This document shows, one piece after another, positions 25,101 through 28,438 of a stretch of 28,438 nucleotides of DNA. Origin of the DNA: Plakobranchus ocellatus (Eukaryota > Mollusca > Gastropoda > Plakobranchidae); NCBI GenBank assembly GCA_019648995.1, contig BLXT01007308.1, forward strand, positions 3,285,793-3,314,230. Reading direction: 5' to 3'. Each line of letters opens with the position of its first letter. The stretch's first letter is position 1. The notes beneath the pieces were generated by a model. That model was not told where the DNA came from. It saw nothing but the letters and a program-made list of their open reading frames with translations, and ran no database searches. A program made the translations under genes and the position numbers.

Positions 25101-26873
25101 CCTGGATAAGTTGTCAGAAGTTCTTTTGTGCTAAGTTGTCAGAATTTGTTTTGTGCTAAGTCTAACTAATGTCAAAACCATACTCCTCGTAAATTTAATG
25201 TTTTTTTTTTAAATTTTTATTTGAAATCATGATCTGTATTTTCAATAAGTACAATACTTTTAACATATAGTTAGATCTAATCAATTGTTTTATTAAATAT
25301 TGACATTCAAATGCTCCGTGCTTATTTTAGCTAAAAAACCACAAGTGAGTTTTTACCAATGTCAATCAGAATAAGAGAAGAATTTGTAAATCATATATGA
25401 TATGATTGTATTATTTCATAAAACCAGAGCAAAAAAAACAAGGCTCAATATTTTGTCCAAACACACCTAATATGCCCATGTCATACCAATAAACAGGTCT
25501 TTCTTGATGCCAACCTTGTTTTTCAAATATTTTCCCCCAAAGATACACACCTTAAAATTCGAATATGAGCCCCTGATGATGTCAAAGAGTTTCATGTATT
25601 GAGGAATGTTGTAAAAAACACCAACACCATCCCTCTTGTTTTTCTCCTTTTCACCCTCTTTTAAATCTGTAAGAGACACAATGCAATATCAAAATGAAAG
25701 AGAAAGTCTTTATGCAGAAAAAGAAAGCTTATTTGAGATCTCATCATAGAATCTTTTTGAGGGACACACTCATATCAGTTCATGTGATAGAATAGAAGAA
25801 TAAAACCAAATGAAGTGACTAAAATAATTTGACTTTTTACAAAAATGCAATAAATTAAACTTTTCTTCCTTGCGTTGAAGCCAGCAATAGGTGCTATGCA
25901 TCTAAAAAATTCCCTGTGTTCTGATTTTGACGCTTTATATCTCATGTAAAAAGTGCATGAACACCAACTTTACTGACTGATTTCTTAGTTCATTTTTTTA
26001 ATTCGCAGTTTTAATATCAAGAGCCTTTTTTTTTGTTGTTTAAAATAATTTAAATCATTACCAAACCAAAACATTGTATTTGAAGCAGTAATGGCAATTA
26101 TTTATGCTCATAACTTGATAGATCCAGATTAGATCTACTGCAATTAAGGCCATGCATAAGCCTAATTTGAACATTTTAGGCAAAAAAATATGAGAAAAAC
26201 CTGATGTATTATCTGATTTCTGAATGTTCCAAATTTTTCCAAAACATATATTGCGACCACCTATCTAAAAAGTAAAAAAAAAAATTAAAGTCAACAAGAT
26301 GAATAAATGAAATTTTTGTAAATAGCAGATCTAAAATTTAATTTTATTATGTGACATTTTTAAATGATTGCTAGCGAATTTTTTTCCACCATTTTTTTTA
26401 AAAGGTCTAAAGCCTTGGTCCCAAAGGAAAAAAGAGGGTAAAAATGGTTACAAGTGAGCACGTGAGTTAGATATCTTGGAAAAGAGTAAAGTAATTTTGT
26501 GTGTTTAAGTATCTCACCTCAATAACTTTATGACCTCAATAAAGGAGAAAAAGCATTGTGATTGATAAGCATATCTCTCAATATTTTTTTTTAAACTGAA
26601 ACTTAACGAAGATATCATTAGATTTAACGCATATAACAAAAAAGTAACTGAAAAAATTTTAATGAATAGGTATCACCTTTTACTGGAGTTTTCTGTCCTC
26701 CCTTGGTATCTGGAGAGCCACCAGGAGTAGGGGAGCCTACATCTTTGTCACCTTTCATTTTCCTTCTAACCGGGCTCAGAGTCGAGGCATTAGGCAAAGA
26801 TGGTAGGATAGGCTTGGCTTGAGGAGGACCAGGGACAGTCTCTTCTATTGCATGGGTGCAGGCGCACAGCAAT
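21..26873 (-). CDS. HTT: Huntingtin ortholog, partial gene, 35 internal coding exons
   Basis: Huntingtin is a very large HEAT-repeat scaffold of the cytoplasm. In animals it binds HAP40 and acts in vesicle and organelle transport, autophagy and nuclear-cytoplasmic signalling. The minus strand holds 35 exons whose translations follow human huntingtin in order with no exon missing: start [17 protein letters not shown] (human LLKVINICAHVLDDVAPGP), middle [20 protein letters not shown] (human [20 protein letters not shown]), end [11 protein letters not shown] (human ATCKAAAVLGM). The coding total is 4903 nt, one leading base of a split codon plus 1634 codons, against about 1610 human residues. 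By position, e1-e12 (26873-19703) match the end of N-HEAT, e13-e21 (19170-13545) the bridge, and e22-e35 (11749-21) the start of C-HEAT. All introns are GT-AG and short (about 0.2-2.3 kb). The polyQ exon and both gene ends are outside the window. Family assignment is near certain; exact exon edges are by eye. Confidence 0.97.
177..1561. other. Intron e34-e35 with LINE relic
   Basis: The intron holds a truncated non-LTR retrotransposon tail at about 634-975 and a T run at about 580-595. The remainder is AT-rich sequence without recognisable genes. Confidence 0.7.
634..975 (+). mobile_element. 5'-truncated non-LTR retrotransposon 3' tail
   Basis: An open frame at 634-831 ends in [18 protein letters not shown] and stops at 829-831. 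This resembles the Cys/His region at the C terminus of LINE ORF2 proteins, usually of the form C-x2-C...T-x-x-H-[IL]-[IL]-x-[ED]-C. Here the first Cys pair is degraded. About 145 bases of 3' UTR follow and end with tandem ATCA units (961-973), a tail seen in Jockey/CR1-like elements. The 5' part of the element is missing, as is usual after incomplete reverse transcription. It lies antisense to HTT. Family-level placement is tentative. Confidence 0.6.
1562..1705 (-). CDS. HTT: HTT exon e34, acceptor uncertain
   Basis: Donor TCAAGTCT|gtaagt is clear. Encodes [20 protein letters not shown], matching human [20 protein letters not shown]. The acceptor is ambiguous. The better-looking site, ttttttcaatacag, would extend the exon to 1725 but gives 164 nt, out of phase with e33. 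The site ending ggaaag at 1706-1707 gives 144 nt, keeps the frame and produces [13 protein letters not shown], which aligns well. I chose the in-frame site. Confidence 0.85.
2014..2226 (-). CDS. HTT: HTT exon e33 (acidic Ser-rich loop)
   Basis: Acceptor atttatttatcag; donor CCTCCCG|gtgagg; 71 codons, phase 0. Encodes [16 protein letters not shown] (human VSIHSVWLGNSITPL), then a disordered Ser/Asp-rich run ending [16 protein letters not shown]. It occupies the place of the human EEEWDEEEEEEAD loop. Confidence 0.92.
2415..2472. repeat. (AT)29 microsatellite
   Basis: An uninterrupted AT alternation of 58 bases in the short intron between e32 and e33, followed by interrupted TATG/TATA units to about 2510. 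It lies about 40 bases from the donor of e32. Confidence 0.95.
2514..2631 (-). CDS. HTT: HTT exon e32
   Basis: Acceptor tgtattcag; donor GGCCAG|gtaata. One leading base, ends in phase 0. Encodes a poorly conserved loop, then [15 protein letters not shown], matching human NPERELGSMSYKLGQ. A second frame is open, but only this one fits human HTT and both neighbours. Confidence 0.92.
2885..2953 (-). CDS. HTT: HTT exon e31
   Basis: Acceptor cctgtcttag; donor CATCAAG|gtaatt; 69 nt with split codons at both ends. Encodes [20 protein letters not shown], matching human [20 protein letters not shown]. Confidence 0.96.
2954..3654. other. Intron e30-e31 with long inverted repeat
   Basis: AT-rich intron. 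Its one notable feature is the inverted repeat at 3049-3352, listed separately. No coding frames resemble known proteins. Confidence 0.6.
3049..3352. repeat. 30-bp inverted repeat, MITE-like or RNA hairpin
   Basis: The left arm (3049-3079) begins CTTCAAGAGAAC and ends ATCTTCAT. The right arm (3323-3352) is its reverse complement apart from one A/G change and one A-run length change. The arms enclose about 243 AT-rich bases. No transposase is present and no clear target duplication was found. It could be a non-autonomous DNA element or an intronic hairpin. Confidence 0.75.
3655..3809 (-). CDS. HTT: HTT exon e30
   Basis: Acceptor ttcctcatcaaag; donor CACACCCG|gtaaac. Starts in phase 0 and ends two bases into an Arg codon. 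Encodes [20 protein letters not shown] (human [20 protein letters not shown]) and [13 protein letters not shown] (human QPRNKPLKALDTR). Confidence 0.97.
4488..5970 (+). pseudogene. piggyBac-like transposase pseudogene (DDE_Tnp_1_7 type)
   Basis: In its working form this family excises and inserts DNA at TTAA. Fragments appear in family order. There is an acidic N-terminal stretch ([10 protein letters not shown], about 4496). [11 protein letters not shown] follows at about 4841 and [10 protein letters not shown] at about 4993. Next come KPIKWGIK and CEGETG near 5200-5255, then [15 protein letters not shown] at about 5566-5610. A last block has [15 protein letters not shown] and a degraded KWW-type motif (5695-5790). 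The frame changes several times and is broken by stops, so no intact protein is encoded. The CEGETG block has Glu where many members have the catalytic Asp; the D-x2-D of the last block is kept. It is a fossil, not a gene in use. Confidence 0.85.
6005..6010 (+). promoter_or_regulatory. AATAAA polyadenylation signal of the transposon relic
   Basis: A canonical hexamer about 35 bases past the stop of the last transposase fragment and about 60 bases inside the right inverted end. In the HTT (minus) orientation it reads TTTATT, so it should not affect that transcript. Confidence 0.5.
6127..6221 (-). CDS. HTT: HTT exon e29
   Basis: Acceptor gtgtctatag; donor CCTGAG|gtacac. Starts with two bases of a Gly codon, ends in phase 0. 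Encodes [20 protein letters not shown], matching human [20 protein letters not shown]. The intron that follows contains the piggyBac relic, whose right end lies about 45 bases from this exon. Confidence 0.96.
6922..7098 (-). CDS. HTT: HTT exon e28
   Basis: Acceptor ttaaactag; donor CACTTGG|gtaagc. Two leading and one trailing split-codon bases. Encodes [20 protein letters not shown] (human [20 protein letters not shown]) and [20 protein letters not shown]. Confidence 0.98.
7353..7496 (-). CDS. HTT: HTT exon e27
   Basis: Acceptor aaattgatgcag; donor GTTGTTG|gtgagt. Starts with two bases of a Thr codon and ends one base into a Gly codon. Encodes [18 protein letters not shown], then [14 protein letters not shown], matching human VPAFLTPLLRNIII. 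Confidence 0.95.
8145..8219 (-). CDS. HTT: HTT exon e26 (short acidic loop)
   Basis: Acceptor taatccttaaaag; donor GATGACA|gtaagc; 75 nt. Starts with two bases of a Met codon. Encodes [20 protein letters not shown] then DEDD. It matches human VAVQPGEQLLSPERR followed by the acidic EEEEEVDPN loop. Identity is low, but both junction phases agree with the neighbours. Confidence 0.88.
8389..8420. repeat. Compound (TA)n/(TG)n microsatellite
   Basis: Alternating TA with one AC interruption passes into a (TG) run ending before gcac. It lies in the intron between e25 and e26. Confidence 0.9.
8854..8910. repeat. (AG)n microsatellite
   Basis: An uninterrupted run of 57 AG-alternating bases in the intron upstream of e26. 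On the transcribed strand it reads as (CU)n, a possible polypyrimidine-tract protein site. Confidence 0.95.
9134..9311 (-). CDS. HTT: HTT exon e25
   Basis: Acceptor ctctcatccag; donor GCCTCAA|gtgagt. Starts in phase 0 and ends one base into a Met codon. Encodes [20 protein letters not shown] (human LDCCCLALQLPGLWSV) and [13 protein letters not shown] (human CSLIYCVHFILEA). Confidence 0.94.
9872..10071 (-). CDS. HTT: HTT exon e24
   Basis: Acceptor atttcgtag; donor CTAGAG|gtttgt. Starts with two bases of an Asp codon and ends in phase 0. Encodes [20 protein letters not shown] and [20 protein letters not shown], matching human [20 protein letters not shown]. Confidence 0.94.
10568..10793 (-). 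CDS. HTT: HTT exon e23
   Basis: Acceptor ttctccttgcag; donor TTCTTAG|gtgaaa. Starts in phase 0 and ends one base into an Asp codon. Encodes [15 protein letters not shown] (human EFNLSLLAPCLSLGM) and [20 protein letters not shown] (human [20 protein letters not shown]). Confidence 0.95.
11302..11362. repeat. 12-bp perfect inverted repeat
   Basis: CAACATCTATAT at 11302-11313 and its exact reverse complement at 11351-11362, with a 37-base spacer containing tctagata. It can form a hairpin in RNA or DNA. No element could be assigned. Confidence 0.75.
11630..11749 (-). CDS. HTT: HTT exon e22
   Basis: Acceptor ttttctgccag; donor ACCAAA|gtaagg; 40 codons, phase 0. Encodes [20 protein letters not shown] (human [20 protein letters not shown]) and a helix ending ALTMTK. 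Confidence 0.93.
11901..11972 (-). repeat. TA-flanked dispersed repeat, copy 1
   Basis: Shares GTTGCAGAATAGG-type sequence and AAACACAAGAAAATCAG (allowing mismatches) with the copy at 21991-22062, in the same order and spacing. A (TA)n tract lies at about 11870-11886, on the same side as in copy 2. Read on the minus strand, the unit ends in a TA microsatellite, as in some short retroelements and microsatellite-seeding repeats. Confidence 0.75.
12441..12463. repeat. Imperfect palindrome with AGATCTAGATCT core
   Basis: TTAAGA and TCTTAA flank the perfect palindrome CTAGATCTAG (12448-12457). Similar TCTAGATC motifs recur in other introns here (about 11290, 16840, 26130). Confidence 0.7.
13332..13522. 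repeat. 26-bp direct repeat flanking the assembly gap
   Basis: The same 26 bases, beginning ACACAACTATGC and ending AGATTTAC, occur at 13332-13357, directly before the Ns, and again at 13497-13522. Exact repetition at a gap edge suggests overlapping contig ends that were not merged, or a collapsed tandem repeat. Confidence 0.95.
13358..13474. other. Assembly gap (117 Ns)
   Basis: A run of undetermined bases inside the intron between e21 and e22. Open frames crossing it are artefacts. Confidence 0.99.
13545..13680 (-). CDS. HTT: HTT exon e21
   Basis: Acceptor cctactttag; donor GATAAG|gtaaat. The leading G completes the Arg codon from e20; ends in phase 0. Encodes [13 protein letters not shown] (human HQRLYSLLDRFRL), then a Ser/Pro-rich loop ending [12 protein letters not shown] (human VSLETVSPDK). 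It lies just right of the assembly gap and is complete. Confidence 0.93.
14209..14285 (-). CDS. HTT: HTT exon e20
   Basis: Acceptor tatcactacag; donor ATACAAAG|gtaact. Starts in phase 0 and ends two bases into an Arg codon. Encodes [20 protein letters not shown] then NGLIQR, aligned to human [24 protein letters not shown]. Confidence 0.94.
15191..15274 (-). repeat. C/U-rich tract directly downstream of the e19 donor
   Basis: About 85 bases almost purely A and G on the plus strand, so C/U-rich in the HTT transcript. It starts within a few bases of the 5' splice site gtactt. It is a degenerate (CT)n/(CTTT)n array. Pyrimidine-rich sequence just past a donor is known to recruit TIA-1- or PTB-type proteins and can change splicing of the exon; that role here is inference. 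Confidence 0.7.
15277..15453 (-). CDS. HTT: HTT exon e19
   Basis: Acceptor tctttttcag; donor AGTGGAG|gtactt; 59 codons, phase 0. Encodes [20 protein letters not shown] (human [20 protein letters not shown]) and [18 protein letters not shown] long C/U-rich tract starts in the intron just past the donor. Confidence 0.97.
16007..16082 (-). CDS. HTT: HTT exon e18
   Basis: Acceptor atcatttcag; donor ACAAAG|gtatta. One leading base, ends in phase 0, 76 nt. Encodes [19 protein letters not shown], matching human AVHRNSAASGLFIQAIQSR. Confidence 0.97.
16665..16768 (-). CDS. HTT: HTT exon e17
   Basis: Acceptor cttttccag; donor TTATAGG|gttagt. Starts in phase 0 and ends two bases into a Gly codon. Encodes [20 protein letters not shown] and ESPVQDFI (human EPPVQDFI). 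Confidence 0.96.
17197..17317 (-). CDS. HTT: HTT exon e16
   Basis: Acceptor tgtttgcag; donor TATGTG|gtatgg. One leading base; ends in phase 0. A variable loop ([12 protein letters not shown]) is followed by [18 protein letters not shown], matching human [18 protein letters not shown]. Confidence 0.96.
17714..17942 (-). CDS. HTT: HTT exon e15
   Basis: Acceptor gccaacatag; donor GGAACTAG|gtgtca. Starts with two bases of a Gly codon and ends two bases into an Arg codon. Encodes [14 protein letters not shown] (human MFRRITAAATRLFR) and [20 protein letters not shown] (human [20 protein letters not shown]). Confidence 0.95.
18517..18680 (-). CDS. HTT: HTT exon e14
   Basis: Acceptor ctctattgcag; donor CAGTCAG|gtagat. 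The leading base completes the Trp codon; it ends one base into a Gly codon. Encodes [20 protein letters not shown] (human [20 protein letters not shown]) and [12 protein letters not shown] (human LLMCLIHIFKSG). Confidence 0.95.
19067..19170 (-). CDS. HTT: HTT exon e13
   Basis: Acceptor atgtttacag; donor GGCTTG|gtaaga. Starts in phase 0 and ends two bases into a Trp codon. Encodes a weakly conserved loop ([13 protein letters not shown]), then [13 protein letters not shown], matching human IKNLPEETFSR. Confidence 0.88.
19568..19617. repeat. 12-bp perfect inverted repeat, compact hairpin
   Basis: CATTTGATCCGA at 19568-19579 and its exact reverse complement at 19606-19617 with a 26-base loop. 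It is less AT-rich than its surroundings. It may be a small non-coding structure or a relic of an insertion. Confidence 0.75.
19703..19813 (-). CDS. HTT: HTT exon e12 (near N-HEAT/bridge border)
   Basis: Acceptor tccacaacag; donor TTGCAG|gtaagc; 37 codons, phase 0. Encodes [20 protein letters not shown], matching human [20 protein letters not shown]. By human numbering this ends close to the border between the N-HEAT and bridge domains. Confidence 0.96.
20066..20188 (-). CDS. HTT: HTT exon e11
   Basis: Acceptor atcttgtcag; weak donor AACGTG|gttggt; 41 codons, phase 0. Encodes [20 protein letters not shown], matching human [20 protein letters not shown], then [13 protein letters not shown]. 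Confidence 0.94.
20428..20544 (-). CDS. HTT: HTT exon e10 (most conserved block)
   Basis: Acceptor tttttttgcag; donor AAGCAGCAG|gtaaga; 39 codons, phase 0. Encodes [20 protein letters not shown] and [19 protein letters not shown]. Human has [20 protein letters not shown] and KRLSRQIADIILPMLAKQQ, so most residues are identical. Confidence 0.98.
21196..21332 (-). CDS. HTT: HTT exon e9
   Basis: Acceptor ttctgaacag; donor TATCAG|gtaaag. Starts with two bases of a split Ala codon and ends in phase 0. Encodes [20 protein letters not shown] (human [20 protein letters not shown]) and [20 protein letters not shown]. Confidence 0.97.
21690..21838 (-). CDS. HTT: HTT exon e8
   Basis: Acceptor gattttttcag; donor ACTCATG|gtgaga. 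The leading base completes the Arg codon from e7; the exon ends one base into an Ala codon. Encodes [20 protein letters not shown], then [14 protein letters not shown] (human [14 protein letters not shown]). Confidence 0.96.
21946..21965. repeat. (AT)10 tract
   Basis: A short pure AT run beside dispersed repeat copy 2, followed by imperfect TA-rich sequence to about 21997. Confidence 0.85.
21991..22062 (-). repeat. TA-flanked dispersed repeat, copy 2
   Basis: Homologous to 11901-11972: both carry TTGCAGAATAGG followed about 20 bases later by AAACACAAGAAAATCAG and CA.TAA. TA tracts lie on both sides of this copy. Divergence between the copies suggests independent old insertions. Confidence 0.75.
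22081..22160. repeat. (TA)n-(TG)n compound microsatellite
   Basis: A pure TA run at 22081-22147 runs into TG repeats to 22160. A shorter TA run at 22064-22075 precedes it across ggccc. Confidence 0.95.
22435..22562 (-). CDS. HTT: HTT exon e7
   Basis: Acceptor atattttcag; unusual donor ATACG|gttcgt. Starts in phase 0 and ends two bases into an Arg codon. Encodes [19 protein letters not shown] (human [19 protein letters not shown]), then [19 protein letters not shown]. Confidence 0.96.
22961..23050 (-). CDS. HTT: HTT exon e6
   Basis: Acceptor actctcag; donor CTTCAG|gtaggt; 30 codons, phase 0 at both ends. Encodes [18 protein letters not shown], nearly identical to human [18 protein letters not shown]. 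Confidence 0.97.
23467..23542 (-). CDS. HTT: HTT exon e5
   Basis: Acceptor tatttcag; donor GACAAA|gtaaaa. A 76-nt exon starting with one base of a split Ser codon. Encodes [20 protein letters not shown], aligned to human [20 protein letters not shown]. Low identity, but frame and position fit both neighbours. Confidence 0.88.
24137..24351 (-). CDS. HTT: HTT exon e4
   Basis: Acceptor tttctctcag; donor GCACACAG|gtaaga. Starts in phase 0 and ends two bases into a Ser codon. Encodes [18 protein letters not shown] (human [16 protein letters not shown]), a Ser/Thr-rich loop, then [20 protein letters not shown] (human [20 protein letters not shown]). Confidence 0.96.
24773..24958 (-). CDS. HTT: HTT exon e3
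   Basis: Acceptor atcccctcag; donor CAACAG|gtattt; phase 0 at both ends, 62 codons. Encodes [20 protein letters not shown], matching human [20 protein letters not shown], then LLGYLK and VQCVQQ. One of the best conserved HEAT-type helical blocks in the window. Confidence 0.97.
25108..25157. repeat. Two-copy 25-bp tandem duplication
   Basis: Units 25108-25132 and 25133-25157 both begin AAGTTGTCAGAA and end TTTTGTGCT, with two differences between them. It is in the intron between e2 and e3. Confidence 0.9.
25551..25666 (-). CDS. HTT: HTT exon e2
   Basis: Acceptor tctcttacag; donor TTTTAAG|gtgtgt. Starts with two bases of a split Asp codon and ends in phase 0. After a basic and acidic linker ([13 protein letters not shown]) it encodes [20 protein letters not shown], matching human [20 protein letters not shown]. 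Confidence 0.96.
26677..26873 (-). CDS. HTT: HTT exon e1 (Ser-Pro-rich loop)
   Basis: Acceptor gaattgcag; donor GTAAAAG|gtgata. One leading base completes a codon; it ends with one base of the next Asp codon. It encodes [17 protein letters not shown], then [14 protein letters not shown] and [12 protein letters not shown]. It matches the human disordered loop that carries the Cdk5 sites Ser1181 and Ser1201. Both Ser-Pro positions are present with the same 20-residue spacing. Confidence 0.95.
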
Positions 26874-28205
26874 CTGCAATTCACATACATTGTAGAAAAA
26901 ACATACTGATTAAATTTTTTCCTTTTTTTAAATTTTATGATACACACAGTTTAACCTGTCAATGGCAACCACTGAAAATCATAGACAAGCATGGTTTTGG
27001 AGTGGTGGTCCTTTTGGGCAGTGAATACTCATAGATCAATTACAAAAGCAAAAAAAAAATCTGTGTGAGGCGGGTAAAGCTGAGAATACAGTAATCTGTA
27101 TTGCTAGTGTCATTTTAAAAATTGAGCAAGGTTGATAAGGAAAATTTAATCTCCAAGATTTCACATATAAGGCAATGCTCATAAAAGAATGTTCGTCATC
27201 GGACTAAAAATAAAAACAAGACTTACAATTTACACCCACAACCTCAATGACCATCAATGGAGGTTTGTAAAATTTTTCACAAAAATGAAAACAAACATGG
27301 AAAATACACTGGCAGCCTCTCTTTCAATTGGTGAGTCTAAAATCATGGATGGTACACAGACACATACCAAGATAGCATGCAAAGAAGAAAACCCTGTTCC
27401 TATCTTTGGTTACCCTGATCAATCAGACTGAGTGTCAGCACTTACTAATACTCGCAGACCTGCCAACCCCAAATTGTGCTCACAGGAATATTCACCTCTC
27501 CTCCCAGGAATTTAGAGAGTCTCACAGGAATATGCCAGTACAATTAAATGTACATGGCTGAACAGTACTACACCTTAATTACATACTCAACCATAGAAAT
27601 TCCATAACTTTAAAGTATAATATCAGAGACTAAGTAATCAATTTTTTACTCTAAAAGATGCAAGAAAGTATCTCCCTCACAGCCATTGGCCCAAAAATAT
27701 CACCATTTATCAAGCCTTAAAGACCTGCAGACTTGTGTGTGTGGATTCTTTTTAAGATGCCCTTCACTGTATAAAACCAAATTCTAGCTCACACAACAAA
27801 AGGTTATATAAAAAAGAAAACTTATGTGAGACAGGTCTACAGAATCTCAGTAAGGCCTAAAATTATGATCCATTGTATATTAAATAAAAAGAAAACATCT
27901 AAATAGTCTAGATTGTGGTGGGATATATTAATTCATTGCATTCATTGGATGAGAAAGGTATGAACTATCCAGTCAAAATTTGCACATCAAATAAATCAGT
28001 CAAAATAAGAACATCATATTATTATTAAAGGCCTATGGCATCATATTTTTCTGACATGGTTTCCATTGGTTTTCTATTAAGGGGAGGGACGGCTTCTAAG
28101 GGTCATTTCTCTCATTTTTACATTTAGGCCAAAATAACCTACACCAATCAACTCAGCATGGTCAAATTAGAGGAGCATCAACAAAAATTGTAGGTTGTTA
28201 CTATG

Positions 28206-28219
28206 GTTGTCATGGCAAC
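28206..28219. promoter_or_regulatory. X-box-like palindrome (RFX-type site)
   Basis: GTTGTCATGGCAAC differs by one base from the perfect palindrome GTTGCCATGGCAAC, the consensus bound by RFX factors. A second, weaker half-match (GTTACTATGG) lies at 28197-28206. It is inside an intron, so it could be an enhancer or merely part of a repeat. Confidence 0.4.
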
Positions 28220-28221
28220 GA

Positions 28222-28232
28222 CCGCCATCTTG
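28222..28232. promoter_or_regulatory. YY1-like site
   Basis: CCGCCATCTTG is the reverse complement of CAAGATGGCGG, the YY1 consensus core. It lies three bases from the X-box-like palindrome. Confidence 0.4.
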
Positions 28233-28251
28233 AATTTGTATCAGTATATAA

Positions 28252-28311
28252 AGTGAATTTTTGAAATCTATCTAGTCCTACATTTCTGTTTCAAACAGGC
28301 TGAAATTCACT
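28252..28311. repeat. 9-bp inverted repeat
   Basis: AGTGAATTT at 28252-28260 and AAATTCACT at 28303-28311, just right of the X-box/YY1 motifs. With them it could form part of one short repeat element. Confidence 0.5.
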
Positions 28312-28438
28312 AATAATAATAGGAACTATATTATCTAAACAATGACGTGGGGAATTACATTTTTTATGAATTTTCAAATTTTGAGTATAGAAAAAGTAAT
28401 AAAAAATCTCATTTTTCACGAAAATTTCCAGTTTCCTG

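Larger units (their letters stand above)
21333..26676. other. Introns e1 to e9, non-coding content
   Basis: The introns over 300 bases are 21333-21689, 21839-22434, 22563-22960, 23051-23466, 23543-24136, 24352-24772, 24959-25550 and 25667-26676. Apart from the TA arrays and repeat copy 2 in 21839-22434 and the tandem duplication at 25108-25157, I see only AT-rich sequence. Confidence 0.55.
26874..28438. other. Intron upstream of e1 (to window edge)
   Basis: No exon matching the human sequence before residue 1147 was found, so the whole stretch reads as intron. It holds an 80-codon open frame at 27189-27431 that resembles nothing I know, and an X-box/YY1-like motif cluster near 28197-28232. 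Confidence 0.55.

Noticed and set aside
27189..27431. Plus-strand 80-codon frame upstream of e1
   Set aside because: No recognisable motif, no splice context, and ATG and stop are expected by chance at this length in the window.
26874..28438. Search for the next upstream HTT exon
   Set aside because: No frame matched the human sequence preceding residue 1147; the exon must lie beyond the right edge.
1..28438. A polyglutamine (CAG) repeat of huntingtin
   Set aside because: No CAG tract is present; the corresponding first exon is not in this window.
1..28438. tRNA, rRNA, CRISPR arrays or bacterial-type operons
   Set aside because: No cloverleaf, rRNA-like conserved block or regularly spaced repeat was seen, and the gene structure is plainly eukaryotic.

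Overview
The window is a stretch of an AT-rich, intron-rich animal genome. Almost all of it is the middle and downstream part of one gene on the minus strand: a huntingtin (HTT) ortholog. I could place 35 coding exons between 26873 (most upstream) and 21 (most downstream). Together they hold 4903 coding bases, about 1634 codons, and match human huntingtin collinearly from about residue 1147 to about residue 2756. The first exons (with any polyglutamine tract) lie beyond the right edge and the last exons beyond the left edge. Every intron is GT-AG. Every junction but one closes in frame with its neighbour and agrees with the human protein; the exception is the acceptor of the exon at 1562-1705.

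The organism is an invertebrate, most likely a mollusc and perhaps a gastropod. This is inferred from the protein (close to human HTT but clearly diverged), the AT-rich introns, long (TA)n and (AG)n microsatellites, a LINE tail ending in ATCAATCAATC, and a repeat motif of the 'AAAGGGTCATAACTC' type that I associate with molluscs. The species cannot be named from the sequence alone.

Layout, right to left in transcription order. 28438-26874 is intron with an X-box/YY1-like motif pair near the right end. 26873-19703 (exons e1-e12) corresponds to the end of the N-terminal HEAT domain. 19170-13545 (e13-e21) corresponds roughly to the bridge domain. 11749-21 (e22-e35) is the first part of the C-terminal HEAT domain. 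An assembly gap of 117 Ns (13358-13474) sits in an intron and removes no coding sequence.

The introns carry the accessory content. The intron at 3810-6126 holds a decayed piggyBac-type DNA transposon (about 4164-6083) on the plus strand, with matching terminal inverted ends and a TTAA at one end. The intron at 177-1561 holds a 5'-truncated non-LTR retrotransposon tail, also on the plus strand. Two copies of a short dispersed repeat lie next to (TA)n tracts at 11901-11972 and 21991-22062. There is a 30-bp inverted repeat at 3049-3352 and there are several smaller inverted repeats. No tRNA, rRNA, CRISPR or second protein-coding host gene was found. I saw no new multi-gene system; the most notable points are the repeat structures and the conserved Ser-Pro sites in huntingtin.
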